NCBI RefSeq assembly: GCF_902833905.1
Contig: NZ_CADFGP010000005.1
Span: forward strand, 177,296 to 241,295
Reading direction: 5' to 3'
DNA: 64,000 bases
From: Paraburkholderia tuberum STM678
GTDB taxonomy: Bacteria; Pseudomonadota; Gammaproteobacteria; Burkholderiales; Burkholderiaceae
Made by a program: the position numbers and the translations under genes. This document shows, piece by piece, positions 33,193-41,908 of this stretch. The number at the start of each line of letters is the position of its first letter. Within the stretch, counting starts at the first letter, position 1. Under the pieces are notes generated by a model. It had not been told where the DNA came from. It did no database searches and saw only the letters and a program-made list of their open reading frames with translations.

Positions 33193-33388
33193 GCGCGAGC
33201 TGAATGCGCTGCCGCGCGCGGAAAACGCGCTCGTGCGTCATCTGGCCGGTATTGAGCGGCGCTGTTGCTATCATTCGTTGCCCTCGCGCAGCGCCGCGGC
33301 GGCAGCACCGTACCGCAACCGGCAGCGCCCAAGGCGCAGCAGACCAACGCAACACCAATCGCCGACGCATCACATCTCAGAGGCATGC

Positions 33389-34276
33389 ATGGAATTTCGC
33401 CAACTTCGCTACTTCATCGCGGTCGCCGAGGAGATGAACATCACGCGGGCGGCCAATCGTCTGCATATGACACAGCCGCCGCTGTCGCGGCAGATCCAGC
33501 AGATCGAGGAAAGTGTCGGCCTGCCGCTGTTCGAGCGCGGCTCGCGGCCGTTGCGGCTCACCGAAGCCGGCCGCATTTTCTACACGCAGGCGAAACGTCT
33601 GATCGATGAAGCCGACGAGCTCGCGCCGCTCACGCGCCGGCTCGCGCAGCTCGCGGAACGCATCGTGATCGGTTTCGTACCGTCGACGCTGTATGGCGCG
33701 CTGCCCGCGGTGATCCGCTCGTTTCGCGAGGCCGCGCCGCACATCGAGCTGTCGCTGATCGAGATGTTCACGATCGAGCAGTTGGCCGCGCTCAAAGGTG
33801 GCCGCATCGACGTCGGCTTCGGCCGGCTGCGCTTCGACGATGCGCAACTCGCGCGCGAAGTGCTGGTCGAGGAACGGATGATCGCCGCGTTGCCGCAGGA
33901 CCATCCACTCGCGCGGCAAAAGAAGCCGCTGACGCTTGCCGCGCTCGCCGAGGAAACCCTGATCGTCTATCCGAGCACGCCGCGGCCGAGCTATGCTGAC
34001 CAGCAGATCTCGGCAATGCACGATCAGGCGCTGGAGCCGAAAGCGATCCATGAAGTGCGGGAGTTGCAGACCGCGCTAGGGCTGGTCGCCGCGCAGGTCG
34101 GCGTGTGTCTCGTGCCGGAGAGCGTCGAGGGCTTGCGCGCGCATGGCGTCGCGTACCGGCCGATTCCGTCGGCAAGCGCCGCGTCGCCGATCATCATGAG
34201 CCGGCGCCTGCAGGACGAATCGCCGGCGACGCTGCTGATGTGCTCGCTCGCGCGGCAGTTGTTCAAGCGCGTTTGA
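33389..34276 (+). CDS. LysR-family regulator (CatR/BenM-like)
   Basis: 295 residues. HTH MEFRQLRYFIAVAEEMNITR, then AANRLHMTQPPLSRQIQQIE, is of the CatR/BenM/CbnR subgroup. Effector domain about 90-290 (IVIGFVPSTLYGALPAVIRS, RIDVGFGRLRFDDAQLAREV). Members of this subgroup usually respond to aromatic ring-cleavage products, but no such operon is adjacent. Its partner could be the TAXI protein 131 bp downstream on the same strand. Start chosen by the family N-terminus. Confidence 0.9.
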   Translation: MEFRQLRYFIAVAEEMNITRAANRLHMTQPPLSRQIQQIEESVGLPLFERGSRPLRLTEAGRIFYTQAKRLIDEADELAPLTRRLAQLAERIVIGFVPSTLYGALPAVIRSFREAAPHIELSLIEMFTIEQLAALKGGRIDVGFGRLRFDDAQLAREVLVEERMIAALPQDHPLARQKKPLTLAALAEETLIVYPSTPRPSYADQQISAMHDQALEPKAIHEVRELQTALGLVAAQVGVCLVPESVEGLRAHGVAYRPIPSASAASPIIMSRRLQDESPATLLMCSLARQLFKRV

Positions 34277-34407
34277 GCGCCGCGTGCGTGAGCACGGCGA
34301 CGCGGCGCCGCGGCGCCGCGCGCCCGGTCAATAGAGCGAACCGTCGACGGCAAAGCCGCCCCGCACAGGCGACAATGCCTTCACCTGGCTTCCCGCACGG
34401 AGTCTTC

Positions 34408-35757
34408 ATGAAAGCGCAGCGTCCGCGGCCTCCGCACTTTCCCGCCGAACCTACGCGCGCCGAATGGCGCGAGCACCTGCTGCCCTACTTCGTCACGGCG
34501 CTGCTGATCGCGTTCGCGATCGTGCTGATCGTCTGGATCGCCAATCCGGCGCCGCCGCGCACGATCACGATCAGCGCCGGCCCGCGCGACAGCTCGTTCG
34601 TCGTCACCGCGAACCAGTACCGCAAGATCCTCGCGCGCAACGGCATCCGCCTGAACGTGCTCGAATCCGAAGGTTCCGTGCAGAACCTGCAGCGGCTGCT
34701 GGATCCGAAGCAGCACGTCGATATCGCTCTCGTGCAGGGCGGGGTGGCCGAAGGGCTCGATACTTCGTCGCTGGTGTCGCTCGGCAGCGTGTGCTATGTG
34801 CCGATCGTCGTGTTCTATCGCGGCGCGGCGCTCACGCAACTGGCGCAGCTCGAAGGCAAGCGGATCGCGGTCGGCCGCGAAGGCAGCGGCACGCGGCTGC
34901 TCGCGCTGCAACTGCTCGCGGCGAACGGCATCGAGCCCGGCGGCGCCACGACACTAGTGCCGAGCGACGGCCTGCAGGCCGCCACGCAGCTGGTTGCCGG
35001 CGAGGTCGACGCGGCGATTCTGAACGGAGATTCGGCCACGCGCGACCTGATGCTGCGGCTATTGCGCGTACCCGGCATCTCGGTGATGAATTTCGACGAA
35101 GCGAGCGCCTATACACGCGTCTTTCCGTTTCTCGACCAGATCGACTTGCCGCCCGGCGTGCTCGATCTGAAGCGGCGCATTCCGCCCGAGACCGTTCACC
35201 TGATTAGTCCGACGGTCGAACTCGTCGCGCGCAGCACGCTGCATCCGGCGATTTCGGATCTATTGATCGAGGCGGCGCAGGAAGTGCACGGCGCCGCGGG
35301 CCTGTTGCAGCACGCCGGCCAGTTCCCGAACCCGGTCGAGCACGAATATCCGATCAGCGAAGACGCGCAGCGCTATTACCGGACCGGCAAGGGCTTTTTG
35401 TATCGGACGCTGCCTTTCTGGCTCGCGAGCATCGGCGATCGTACGCTCTTCCTGCTATTGCCGGTCGCCGTGCTGCTGTTGCCCGCCATGCGCATGATTC
35501 CGGCGCTGTACCGGTGGCGGGTGCGCTCGCGCATCTATCGTTATTACGGTTCGCTGATCGCGATCGAGCGGCACGCGCTCGCCGGCGCAACCGACGAGGA
35601 GCGCACGCAGCTACTGGGGCAACTGGACGAGATCGAGGCGGCGCTGAGCCACCTGCGCATGCCGCTCGCGTATGCGGATGCGTTTTACGTGCTGCGCGAG
35701 CATGTGGGATTCGTGCGCAGCCGGTTGACGGCTGCGCCGCCCGTCATGGCCTCGTGA
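34408..35757 (+). CDS. TAXI-family TRAP solute-binding protein with C-terminal membrane helices
   Basis: 449 residues. An N-terminal membrane anchor (about 24-46, FVTALLIAFAIVLIVWIANP) is followed by a TAXI solute-binding domain (about 50-320: ITISAGPRDSSFVVTANQYR, IALVQGGVAEGLDTSSLVS). There are two C-terminal hydrophobic segments (about 338-365) and a basic/helical cytoplasmic tail (about 370-449). No TRAP permease gene is nearby. The anchored, tailed form suggests signalling or an orphan role instead of simple transport. GGAG precedes ATG 34408; an upstream open frame is in the LysR gene region and was discarded. Confidence 0.88.
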   Translation: MKAQRPRPPHFPAEPTRAEWREHLLPYFVTALLIAFAIVLIVWIANPAPPRTITISAGPRDSSFVVTANQYRKILARNGIRLNVLESEGSVQNLQRLLDPKQHVDIALVQGGVAEGLDTSSLVSLGSVCYVPIVVFYRGAALTQLAQLEGKRIAVGREGSGTRLLALQLLAANGIEPGGATTLVPSDGLQAATQLVAGEVDAAILNGDSATRDLMLRLLRVPGISVMNFDEASAYTRVFPFLDQIDLPPGVLDLKRRIPPETVHLISPTVELVARSTLHPAISDLLIEAAQEVHGAAGLLQHAGQFPNPVEHEYPISEDAQRYYRTGKGFLYRTLPFWLASIGDRTLFLLLPVAVLLLPAMRMIPALYRWRVRSRIYRYYGSLIAIERHALAGATDEERTQLLGQLDEIEAALSHLRMPLAYADAFYVLREHVGFVRSRLTAAPPVMAS

Positions 35758-35774
35758 TCGAGGCCATGACGGGC
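35739..35774. terminator. Bidirectional hairpin between convergent TAXI and proQ genes
   Basis: A perfect 15-bp stem (35739-35753 with 35760-35774) and 6-base loop. The TAXI stop codon TGA (35755-35757) lies in the loop, so the hairpin overlaps the end of the coding region. No T-tract follows on either strand. It sits just beyond the proQ stop on the other side. Confidence 0.7.
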
Positions 35775-35784
35775 TGTGCCAAAG

Positions 35785-36687
35785 TTAGGCTTGGGAGGGG
35801 GGCGAAGCGGGAGCGGTGGCTTGCGGTTCGTATTGCGCGCTGGTCTGCGCCTGGGTGTCCGCGCTCCCGGCGGCATCCGCCGCTACGGCTTCCGGCGACG
35901 CAGCAGCGGCATCCGCTTGGCGGGCCGCTTGTTCCGCAACTGCCGCTACCGCTGCTTCGGCATGTGACGCTTCAGCGGCCGCGCCCTCGGCCGGCGTACC
36001 TGCATCGGTCGGCGCATGCGCGCTTGCCGTCGCGGTGGCGGCCTTCTGCGCGCCCTTCGCCGCGCGATGCGCGAGCAGGCGCTGAGCACCCGCCGCTTCC
36101 TGCGCCGTGACCTTGCCGGCTTCGACGCCCGCCAGGTCGACGCGCGCCGCGCCGTCGACGAGGCTCTTCCAGTAGCGTCCGCCACGGCACCACGTCTTGA
36201 TCGCGTCGCGCAGTTCGGCTTCGCTCAGCGACAGTTCCTTCGCATGCACGACGAGGTCTTCGAAAATGCCGATCTTCAGCGGCAGCTTCGGGGCTGGATT
36301 CTTCGGGAAAGCGACCGGGAAACGTTTTTGCAGACGACCGATCGAGCGCACCACCGGGTCCACCGGCTTGGCGTCCACCGCCGGCTTGGCGGGCGCGGTG
36401 TGGCGCGCCGGCTGCGGGCCGCCGGCTCGCGTACCTGGCTTGCCGTCCGGGCGAGCGCCGGCCTTTGCGGCCGGCTTCGCGCCGGGCCGGCCACCGGGCT
36501 TCGTGCCCGGATTGGCACCACGGTCGGCATGTGAACCAGGATGTGCCGCTGAATTTGAAGCGGGCTTGCCAGCGGACTTCGAAGCGGGGCGCGTGGCCGA
36601 TTTGCGATCGGGCTTGCCGGCGGACTCTGCGGCGGCACGCGCCGCGGCCAGTTGCTTCTTCAGTTCAGCGAGTTGTTCGAAACCCAT
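35785..36687 (-). CDS. ProQ/FinO-family RNA-binding protein with long disordered arms
   Basis: 300 residues. N-terminal short coiled coil MGFEQLAELKKQLAAARAAA, then a Lys/Gly/Pro/Ala-rich linker (about 22-105) with repeated K-P-G and K-P-A units. The ProQ/FinO domain (about 112-205) contains RLQKRFPVAFPKNPAPKLPL, then KIGIFEDLVVHAKELSLSEA and IKTWCRGGRYWKSLVDGAAR. The C-terminal Ala/Glu-rich tail is about 225-300. Predicted RNA chaperone acting on structured sRNAs and 3' ends. ATG 36687 was chosen by the family N-terminus. Lies 90 bp upstream of nothing co-directional except the kinase gene that precedes it. Confidence 0.9.
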   Translation of the reverse strand: MGFEQLAELKKQLAAARAAAESAGKPDRKSATRPASKSAGKPASNSAAHPGSHADRGANPGTKPGGRPGAKPAAKAGARPDGKPGTRAGGPQPARHTAPAKPAVDAKPVDPVVRSIGRLQKRFPVAFPKNPAPKLPLKIGIFEDLVVHAKELSLSEAELRDAIKTWCRGGRYWKSLVDGAARVDLAGVEAGKVTAQEAAGAQRLLAHRAAKGAQKAATATASAHAPTDAGTPAEGAAAEASHAEAAVAAVAEQAARQADAAAASPEAVAADAAGSADTQAQTSAQYEPQATAPASPPSQA

Positions 36688-36777
36688 AGTGCACAACCAA
36701 TCTGTCGATCCGTAAAAATGAGATTGTAGCAGCGTGCGCCTACGTGCTTGTGACAACCCGAGCCGCAATGACGATCG

Positions 36778-38148
36778 TCAATTCGCGGCCGTGACGGGCG
36801 CGTGGGCGGCGGGCGCGCGCAGCCCCGTGACGGACACCCGCAAACCGGGCGCCCCGACATTGTTGCTCAGCGACAGGCCGAGCTGATGCCGCTCGGCGAT
36901 CCGCGCGACGATCGCGAGACCGAGCCCGCTGCCCTCGCCCTTCGACTCCTCGCCGCGATAGAAAGGGTCGAACACGCGTTCGAGTTCCGCCTCGGGAATT
37001 CCCGAGCCGCTGTCGACGACCTCGAAGCCCACGCGCTCGCCCGTGCGTCGCAGCACCACGTCGACACGGCCGCCCGCCGGCGTATGACGGATTGCGTTAT
37101 TGATCAGGTTCCCTAACAACACGCTGATACTGTGCGGCTCCGCGAGCACGGTATAGGCGTCGTTCGGTGTGCGCGCGTGTTCGCATTCGAGGCCGAGATC
37201 GATCTCGCGCAACTCCGCGAGCACGGAACAATCGCTGACTGCCTGCTCGCCGATGCGGCGCAGGCTGACCGGCACCGTCGACGTAACCGGCTGCGCGTCT
37301 TCGCGTGCGAGCGTCAGCAGTTGCTGCACGAGGTGGATGATCCGGTTCACCCGATGTTCGACGCGCTCGAGCGTCTGCCCCTCGCCTCTCAGCGATCCAT
37401 CGCGCGACGCCGCCTGCAGTTGCAGCTTCAGCGCCGCGAGCGGCGAGCGCAACTCGTGCGCGGCATCGGCGATGAACGTGCGCTGCGCCTGCGACGCCGT
37501 ATGCAACCGTTGCAGCAGATCGTTCAGCGCTTCGACGAGCGGCCGGATTTCGACCGGCAGGTTGCCGTCGAGCCGCAGCGGTTCGAGCGAATCGATCGAA
37601 CGCGTCGCGAGCGCGCGCGACAGCCCGCCGATCGGCGCGAGCCCGCGCGCGACCACCAGCAGCACCAGCGCGATCGTCACCGGCAGCAGCACGCCGAGCG
37701 GCCACAGCGTGTGCAGCGCGAGCTGCAACGCGAGTTCTTCGCGCACCGAGACCGGTTGCGCGACCTGCACGTAGCGGTCTGTCTGCGCGACGCCGAAGAT
37801 GCGCCAGTGGTATTCGCCGCGCGGCACTGTGTGAAAGCCCGGCGGCAGACGCTCGAACTCCGGCGCCTGCGCGGAGCGATAGACGAGCGTACCGCCGCGG
37901 TCCCAGATTTCGATGACGATGCGGTCGTCGGCGAGATCGCCGAGGTCGGGTTCCCGCCGCTCGCGGCTGCCCGCGCCGCTCAGCGCCGACGGCAGCGACA
38001 GCGCGACGGTGCGCAGTTCGTAGTCGAACAGCTCGCTCGCCTCGCGCCGCGCGGTATGGAAGATCGCGAAAGCCGCGATCATCGACGCCGCCGCCATGCC
38101 GAAGATCAGCCAGCCGAGCAGCCAGCGGCGAATCGACGTCATCCGCAC
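36778..38148 (-). CDS. Two-component sensor histidine kinase (first system)
   Basis: 456 residues, QseC/PmrB-like layout. TM1 about 8-30, periplasmic sensor about 31-147, TM2 about 148-168, a HAMP-like region, then DHp with His231 in FIADAAHELRSPLAALKLQL. The ATPase has N box LINNAIRHTPAGG, G1 DSGSGIPEAELERVF and G2 GEGSGLGLAIVARIAERH. Starts inside the 3' end of its response regulator gene (10-base overlap), so it is translationally coupled. Signal unknown; relatives sense cations, antimicrobial peptides or catechols. Confidence 0.93.
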   Translation of the reverse strand: MRMTSIRRWLLGWLIFGMAAASMIAAFAIFHTARREASELFDYELRTVALSLPSALSGAGSRERREPDLGDLADDRIVIEIWDRGGTLVYRSAQAPEFERLPPGFHTVPRGEYHWRIFGVAQTDRYVQVAQPVSVREELALQLALHTLWPLGVLLPVTIALVLLVVARGLAPIGGLSRALATRSIDSLEPLRLDGNLPVEIRPLVEALNDLLQRLHTASQAQRTFIADAAHELRSPLAALKLQLQAASRDGSLRGEGQTLERVEHRVNRIIHLVQQLLTLAREDAQPVTSTVPVSLRRIGEQAVSDCSVLAELREIDLGLECEHARTPNDAYTVLAEPHSISVLLGNLINNAIRHTPAGGRVDVVLRRTGERVGFEVVDSGSGIPEAELERVFDPFYRGEESKGEGSGLGLAIVARIAERHQLGLSLSNNVGAPGLRVSVTGLRAPAAHAPVTAAN

Positions 38149-38801
38149 CTCTTCAGGCGGTAGCCGACCCCGCGCACGGTCACGATCTGGTCCGCGCCGA
38201 TCTTGCGCCGCAGACTGTGCACATGCACTTCGATCGTATTGCTGCCGACTTCCTCGCCCCAGCCGTACAGCTTTTCTTCGAGCTCGGCCTTCGTGAACAC
38301 GCGGGTCGGCTCCTCGATCAGCGCCTGCAGCAACGCGAATTCGCGCGGCACCAGCGGCAGCGGCACGCCGTCCTTGGTGACTTCATGCGCGGCGGGGTCG
38401 AGCGTCAGTTCGCCGTGACTGTAGACCGGCTGCTTCTGGCCGGTGCGCCGGCGCAGCAGCGCGCGAATGCGCGCGGCCAGTTCGTCGAGATCGAACGGCT
38501 TGATCAGGTAGTCGTCGGCGCCGGCGTCGAGACCGCGGATGCGCTCGTCGACCGCGTCGCGCGCGGTCAGGATGATCACGGGCGCCGGGCCGCCGTTGCG
38601 GCGATACGCGTTCAGCACGTCGATGCCGTCTTTTTTCGGCAGGCCGAGGTCGAGCAGCACGAGGTCGTACACGCCGTTATCGAGCGACAGTTCCGCCGCG
38701 CGGCCGTCCTCGGCCCAGTCGATCGCGTAGCCGGCGCGGCGCATCGCGCCCAGCACCGATTCCGCGATCATGTCGTCGTCTTCGACCAGTAGCAGGCGCA
38801 T
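38139..38801 (-). CDS. OmpR-family response regulator (first system)
   Basis: 220 residues. Receiver domain 1-115 with acidic pair Glu-Asp-Asp 7-9, phospho-acceptor Asp51 in LVLLDLGLPKKDG, Thr in ILTARD and Lys in YLIKPFD. The winged-helix domain (about 125-218) ends in EVHVHSLRRKIGADQIVTVR. ATG 38801 follows a repetitive AGAGG tract serving as ribosome-binding site. Upstream is a direct-repeat box (38865-38881), likely its own binding site. Confidence 0.95.
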   Translation of the reverse strand: MRLLLVEDDDMIAESVLGAMRRAGYAIDWAEDGRAAELSLDNGVYDLVLLDLGLPKKDGIDVLNAYRRNGGPAPVIILTARDAVDERIRGLDAGADDYLIKPFDLDELAARIRALLRRRTGQKQPVYSHGELTLDPAAHEVTKDGVPLPLVPREFALLQALIEEPTRVFTKAELEEKLYGWGEEVGSNTIEVHVHSLRRKIGADQIVTVRGVGYRLKRCG

Positions 38802-38803
38802 GG

Positions 38804-38827
38804 CCTCTCCTCTCCTCTCCTCTCCTT
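38804..38827 (-). repeat. Pentanucleotide repeat acting as ribosome-binding site
   Basis: CCTCT is repeated 4.6 times on the plus strand (38804-38826), so the mRNA reads AGAGG repeats ending 2 bases before the response-regulator ATG at 38801. Any register of the repeat offers an AGGAG core. Repeat slippage here could alter translation of the two-component operon without touching coding sequence. Confidence 0.7.
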
Positions 38828-38864
38828 GGTGCGGTTTTGGCCGCCGCATTATCGTCCGTCGCAG

Positions 38865-38881
38865 CTTAACGAACGCTTACG
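38865..38881. promoter_or_regulatory. Direct-repeat response-regulator box upstream of first two-component system
   Basis: CTTAAC-GAACG-CTTACG: two 6-base half-sites 11 bp apart, like PmrA/QseB-type boxes (YTTAAK-N5-YTTAAK). It is 64 bp before the regulator start, a good position for autoregulation. Confidence 0.5.
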
Positions 38882-39059
38882 GGGGTACGGACGACGCGTC
38901 GATTTCGCACGGCCCGGCTCGCGCGATTCGACGTTAAGCCTGTCTTATCGTGCAGTTGCCGCTCGTGCTGTTGCTGCTGCCGGCGTTGCTGAAGCTGTTG
39001 ATGAAAAAGCAGCCGGTGTGAGCGTGGCCAAAGTTTTCCGCGTTTCTCGAAGCATGGCG

Positions 39060-39890
39060 CTACGCAAGCACATCCGCGAACCCGCCGAGCCGCCCCCCAA
39101 GCGCGCGGATCGCGGCGGCCACCCGTGGCGACAGCAGCGCCTGCAACTCGTCGGCATGCCGGTAGTCGTGCATGCCGTCGCTCAGCGCGTCGCCGGCCAG
39201 CGCCGGATGACAGTAGATTTCGCCGACACCATGCGGCAGATTCGCGAGCGCGGCGAGCCAGGTCGCCTCATCCATGCGCCCGCTCGCCGCGATGCCGACC
39301 ACGTAGTCGTTGTGCGCGATCCCCGCGCGCTCGAGCCGCGTCTTCACGTGCGCGATCCACGGCCGCAGCCACAGCGGCGCGTTCGCTTCGAACGGCAGAC
39401 GCATCGCCTTCATGCCGTAGTCGCGGCCGATGTCGAGGATCAGGCCGAGCACGGTCGGATGCAGATGAAAATGCTTGTGCGTGTTCACGTGGTCGAGCGT
39501 AAGGCCGGTCGCGGCGAAGGCTTCGAATTGCGCGCGAATTTCGTGCGCGAGCTGCCGGCGCACGTGCGGCAGAAAAAAGAAGCGCACACCGTCACGCACC
39601 ATGTTGCTGCCGAAGCGGCCGTTCTCGTCGAGCAGCGCGGCGACCTGCTCGCGCGGCGCCAGCGCGGCGCCGTCGGCCAGCACCAGATGCAGGCCCACGC
39701 GCAGTTCCGGCAGCGCCCGCGCGCGCGCGACCGCGTCTTTGGCGGCCGGCGCGCCGACCATCAGACTCGCGGCGCGCAGCACACCGTTGCGATGCGCGCG
39801 CTCGACCGCGATATTAACGCGCTGATGCAGACCGAAATCGTCGGCGGTGATGATCAGTCCGCGCGACTGGGTGGGTTTTGCGCTCTCCAT
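39060..39890 (-). CDS. hpnK: Hopanoid biosynthesis deacetylase HpnK (ChbG family)
   Basis: 276 residues, YdjC/ChbG carbohydrate deacetylase fold. Metal ligands in LIITADDFGLH (Asp-Asp) and TLDHVNTHKHFHLHP (His-x3-His); further blocks are RVGLHLVLADG and GEIYCHPALAGD. HpnK removes the acetyl group from N-acetylglucosaminyl-bacteriohopanetetrol made by HpnI, giving the glucosamine form. The start overlaps the stop of the upstream glycosyltransferase (TGATG), so the pair is coupled. The ATG was chosen by that overlap; the frame is open far upstream inside the glycosyltransferase gene. Confidence 0.9.
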   Translation of the reverse strand: MESAKPTQSRGLIITADDFGLHQRVNIAVERAHRNGVLRAASLMVGAPAAKDAVARARALPELRVGLHLVLADGAALAPREQVAALLDENGRFGSNMVRDGVRFFFLPHVRRQLAHEIRAQFEAFAATGLTLDHVNTHKHFHLHPTVLGLILDIGRDYGMKAMRLPFEANAPLWLRPWIAHVKTRLERAGIAHNDYVVGIAASGRMDEATWLAALANLPHGVGEIYCHPALAGDALSDGMHDYRHADELQALLSPRVAAAIRALGGRLGGFADVLA

Positions 39891-41155
39891 CACGTGAGGC
39901 TGTCCAGCCGGCCGCTGCGCTCGGCGGACGGCGTGCCGAACTGTATGCGCTCGCCGCGCCACACCACGTGCGAACCGAACGCGCTGACGAGCCACTGGAG
40001 CGCGAGCAGCGTATCGCGCAACGGCACCAGCGGCAGATCGCGCCAGAACGTGCGCGCGCGGCGTGCCGCGCGCAGGTGCAGCAGCAGGCGCGCGCCAACG
40101 CAGACCGCGGTGGCCGACGCGCTCGCGACCACCGCCGCGAAAGGCGCGTGAGCACACGTCGCGAGCGACACGGTCTGCCCCGCGCTCGTCAACAGCCACG
40201 GGGTGGGGAACGTGATCAGCAGCGACCCGAAGCCCGGCGGATTGACCGAGCGGATCGTGCGCAGCCAGCGCGTTTCGCGCTGCCACAGCGCCGCGAAGGT
40301 CGGCTCGATCACGTCGGTCGCGACCATCACGCGCGACAGCACCGTTTGCAGACCGAGCGCGCGCACGTGCTCGGCGAGCCAGTAGTCGTCGGCGAGGCAG
40401 TTTTTCAGCGCTTCGAAGCCGCCGATGCGCTCCAGCGTCGCGCGCCGCAACGCGAGCGTCGCGCCGAAGCCGAAGCGGCGCGAGCCCATCGCATGGGCGA
40501 CCCGCACCGAGGGCGCGAACCACTCGTTGATGAACAGCGCACCGACACGCGGCCAGAAGCCGCCGACGCCGCGCGCGACGTACAGGCACGTGACCACGCC
40601 GACGTTCGGGTCCGCGAGCGGCGCGGCGACGCTGTCGAGATAGTCCGGGTCGACCGCGATGTCGCTGTCGGCGATCACGATCACGTCGTGGCGCGCGCGT
40701 GCCGCCATGTTGATCAGGTTGCTGACTTTCAGATTGCTGCCGTGTACGCGTGTGTCGATTGCAAGCTCGATGTCGCGCTTCGGATAGGCGGCCTGCAAAC
40801 GGCGCACCACCGCGATGGCGGGATCGTGCGGCGACGACACACCCAACACCAGCTGAAAATGCTGATGTCGCTGCTCGCAGAAGGTTCGCAGATTTTCGTA
40901 GAGACGCGGCTCGGCGCCGCACAGCGGCTTCAGCACGCTGACACCGACCTGCGCGAACGGCCCGGTTGGGCAATCGAGCGAATCCATCAGCGAACGGCTG
41001 AGCGCGCGATTGACGGCCCTGCCCCCATGATGGTTCGATTTATGTCGGGCGGTGAAAAACGGCATGGCGAGCGCGGCGGCTGCCGTGTAGATCGAAGCGC
41101 TAACGCAGGCGGCTAACAGAAGCCATTGACATGCAATCAACGCGTGCGCCGCCAT
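39890..41155 (-). CDS. hpnI: HpnI-like hopanoid glycosyltransferase (paralogue 1)
   Basis: 421 residues, GT2 family. N-terminal membrane helix about 8-32. Catalytic blocks VGVSVLKPLCGAEPRLYENL, NLKVSNLINMAARARHDVIV, IADSDIAVDPDYL (DxD) and the RETRWLRTIRS motif. C-terminal membrane segments about 320-345 and 365-400. Paired with hpnK, this fits the enzyme that transfers N-acetylglucosamine to bacteriohopanetetrol. A second HpnI-like gene lies at 45193-46353, so which one carries the main HpnI activity is open. Last 1 base overlaps hpnK. Confidence 0.82.
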   Translation of the reverse strand: MAAHALIACQWLLLAACVSASIYTAAAALAMPFFTARHKSNHHGGRAVNRALSRSLMDSLDCPTGPFAQVGVSVLKPLCGAEPRLYENLRTFCEQRHQHFQLVLGVSSPHDPAIAVVRRLQAAYPKRDIELAIDTRVHGSNLKVSNLINMAARARHDVIVIADSDIAVDPDYLDSVAAPLADPNVGVVTCLYVARGVGGFWPRVGALFINEWFAPSVRVAHAMGSRRFGFGATLALRRATLERIGGFEALKNCLADDYWLAEHVRALGLQTVLSRVMVATDVIEPTFAALWQRETRWLRTIRSVNPPGFGSLLITFPTPWLLTSAGQTVSLATCAHAPFAAVVASASATAVCVGARLLLHLRAARRARTFWRDLPLVPLRDTLLALQWLVSAFGSHVVWRGERIQFGTPSAERSGRLDSLT

Positions 41156-41174
41156 TGTGTGCCGTCCGTGTCCG

Positions 41175-41525
41175 TCAGTGCTCGGCCAGCACGAAAGGTT
41201 GCCCCGTTAGTCGCAGATGAAGCACGACGAGCCACCGGCGCGGACAATTCGCTGCGATCACGGCGGGCCATGCGCCGCGAGCAGCGCGAATCGCGCAGTC
41301 GCGCCGCACCGCGACCTCGAAGGCGACCTCGGCAAATTCGCGCGCGATCACCACGCCGCCGATGATCAGCGCGAGCGCGAACAGCCTGAACGATGCCGAA
41401 GCGAAAAAAGCGTCAGAGACCGGCAGTACCGGCAACGCCATGCACAGCAGCGCTTCGGTGCCCGCGGCCGTCAGAGACGCCACTAGCAGATGGGCTCGTA
41501 GCATGTCGATGGTGACTCGCTTCAT
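41175..41525 (-). CDS. Small membrane protein of the hpnI-hpnK operon
   Basis: 116 residues, two hydrophobic segments (about 8-36 with LLVASLTAAGTEALLCMALP, and about 43-62 with FRLFALALIIGGVVIAREFA). The C-terminus contains several Cys/Arg/Trp residues. It ends 19 bp before the hpnI-like gene on the same strand, so it is probably the first gene of that operon. ATG 41525 (MKRVTIDML) was chosen over a longer frame with poor composition. Family not recognised; a role in hopanoid handling is inference from position. Confidence 0.7.
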   Translation of the reverse strand: MKRVTIDMLRAHLLVASLTAAGTEALLCMALPVLPVSDAFFASASFRLFALALIIGGVVIAREFAEVAFEVAVRRDCAIRAARGAWPAVIAANCPRRWLVVLHLRLTGQPFVLAEH

Positions 41526-41908
41526 AACGTGCCTCGTGCGCGGCCTTGCGGCCTGACCGGATGCTGGCAATGGGCGGGACTCGTCGAGATCGTCCGTTGA
41601 CGCCATCGACCAGTATAAAGAATGCCTCGCGCGTCGCTCCATCGAAGTCCTTACGATCAGGTTGCGATGGCCTGACGACAACGTCGTCTCGCACATGCAT
41701 TACGATCTGCGACGACCATTTTATAGCGCGTCGATGGTATCGATTCAAGCTGAAGGAAACCTTAACCACGCGCATGGCATGAAGCGGCTAACGAACGGCG
41801 TGGTTACACTTCGGAACGCGGCAGATTGTTCGTCTATGTGCATCAATGCCGCTTGCATCTAAATGCTCGACGTTATGCAAGAACGCCCCACAATGGAATA
41901 TCTGCCTC
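41526..41908. other. Divergent intergenic region between the hpnI-hpnK operon and second two-component system
   Basis: 383 bp, AT-richer than the flanks from 41690 on. It contains the direct-repeat box at 41750-41766 and must hold promoters for both directions. Short open frames here are not supported by codon use. No other structure recognised. Confidence 0.6.
41750..41766. promoter_or_regulatory. Direct-repeat response-regulator box upstream of second two-component system
   Basis: CTGAAG-GAAAC-CTTAAC, half-sites 11 bp apart. It lies within AAGCTGAAGGAAACCT (41747-41762), a 16-base string repeated exactly upstream of hpnJ at 47933-47948. It is 142 bp before the regulator gene and 225 bp before the small membrane gene on the other side. 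Confidence 0.6.

Noticed and set aside
34105..34407. Longer N-terminus for the TAXI protein
   Set aside because: The upstream frame overlaps the LysR gene and is Arg/Ala-rich; ATG 34408 has a GGAG site.
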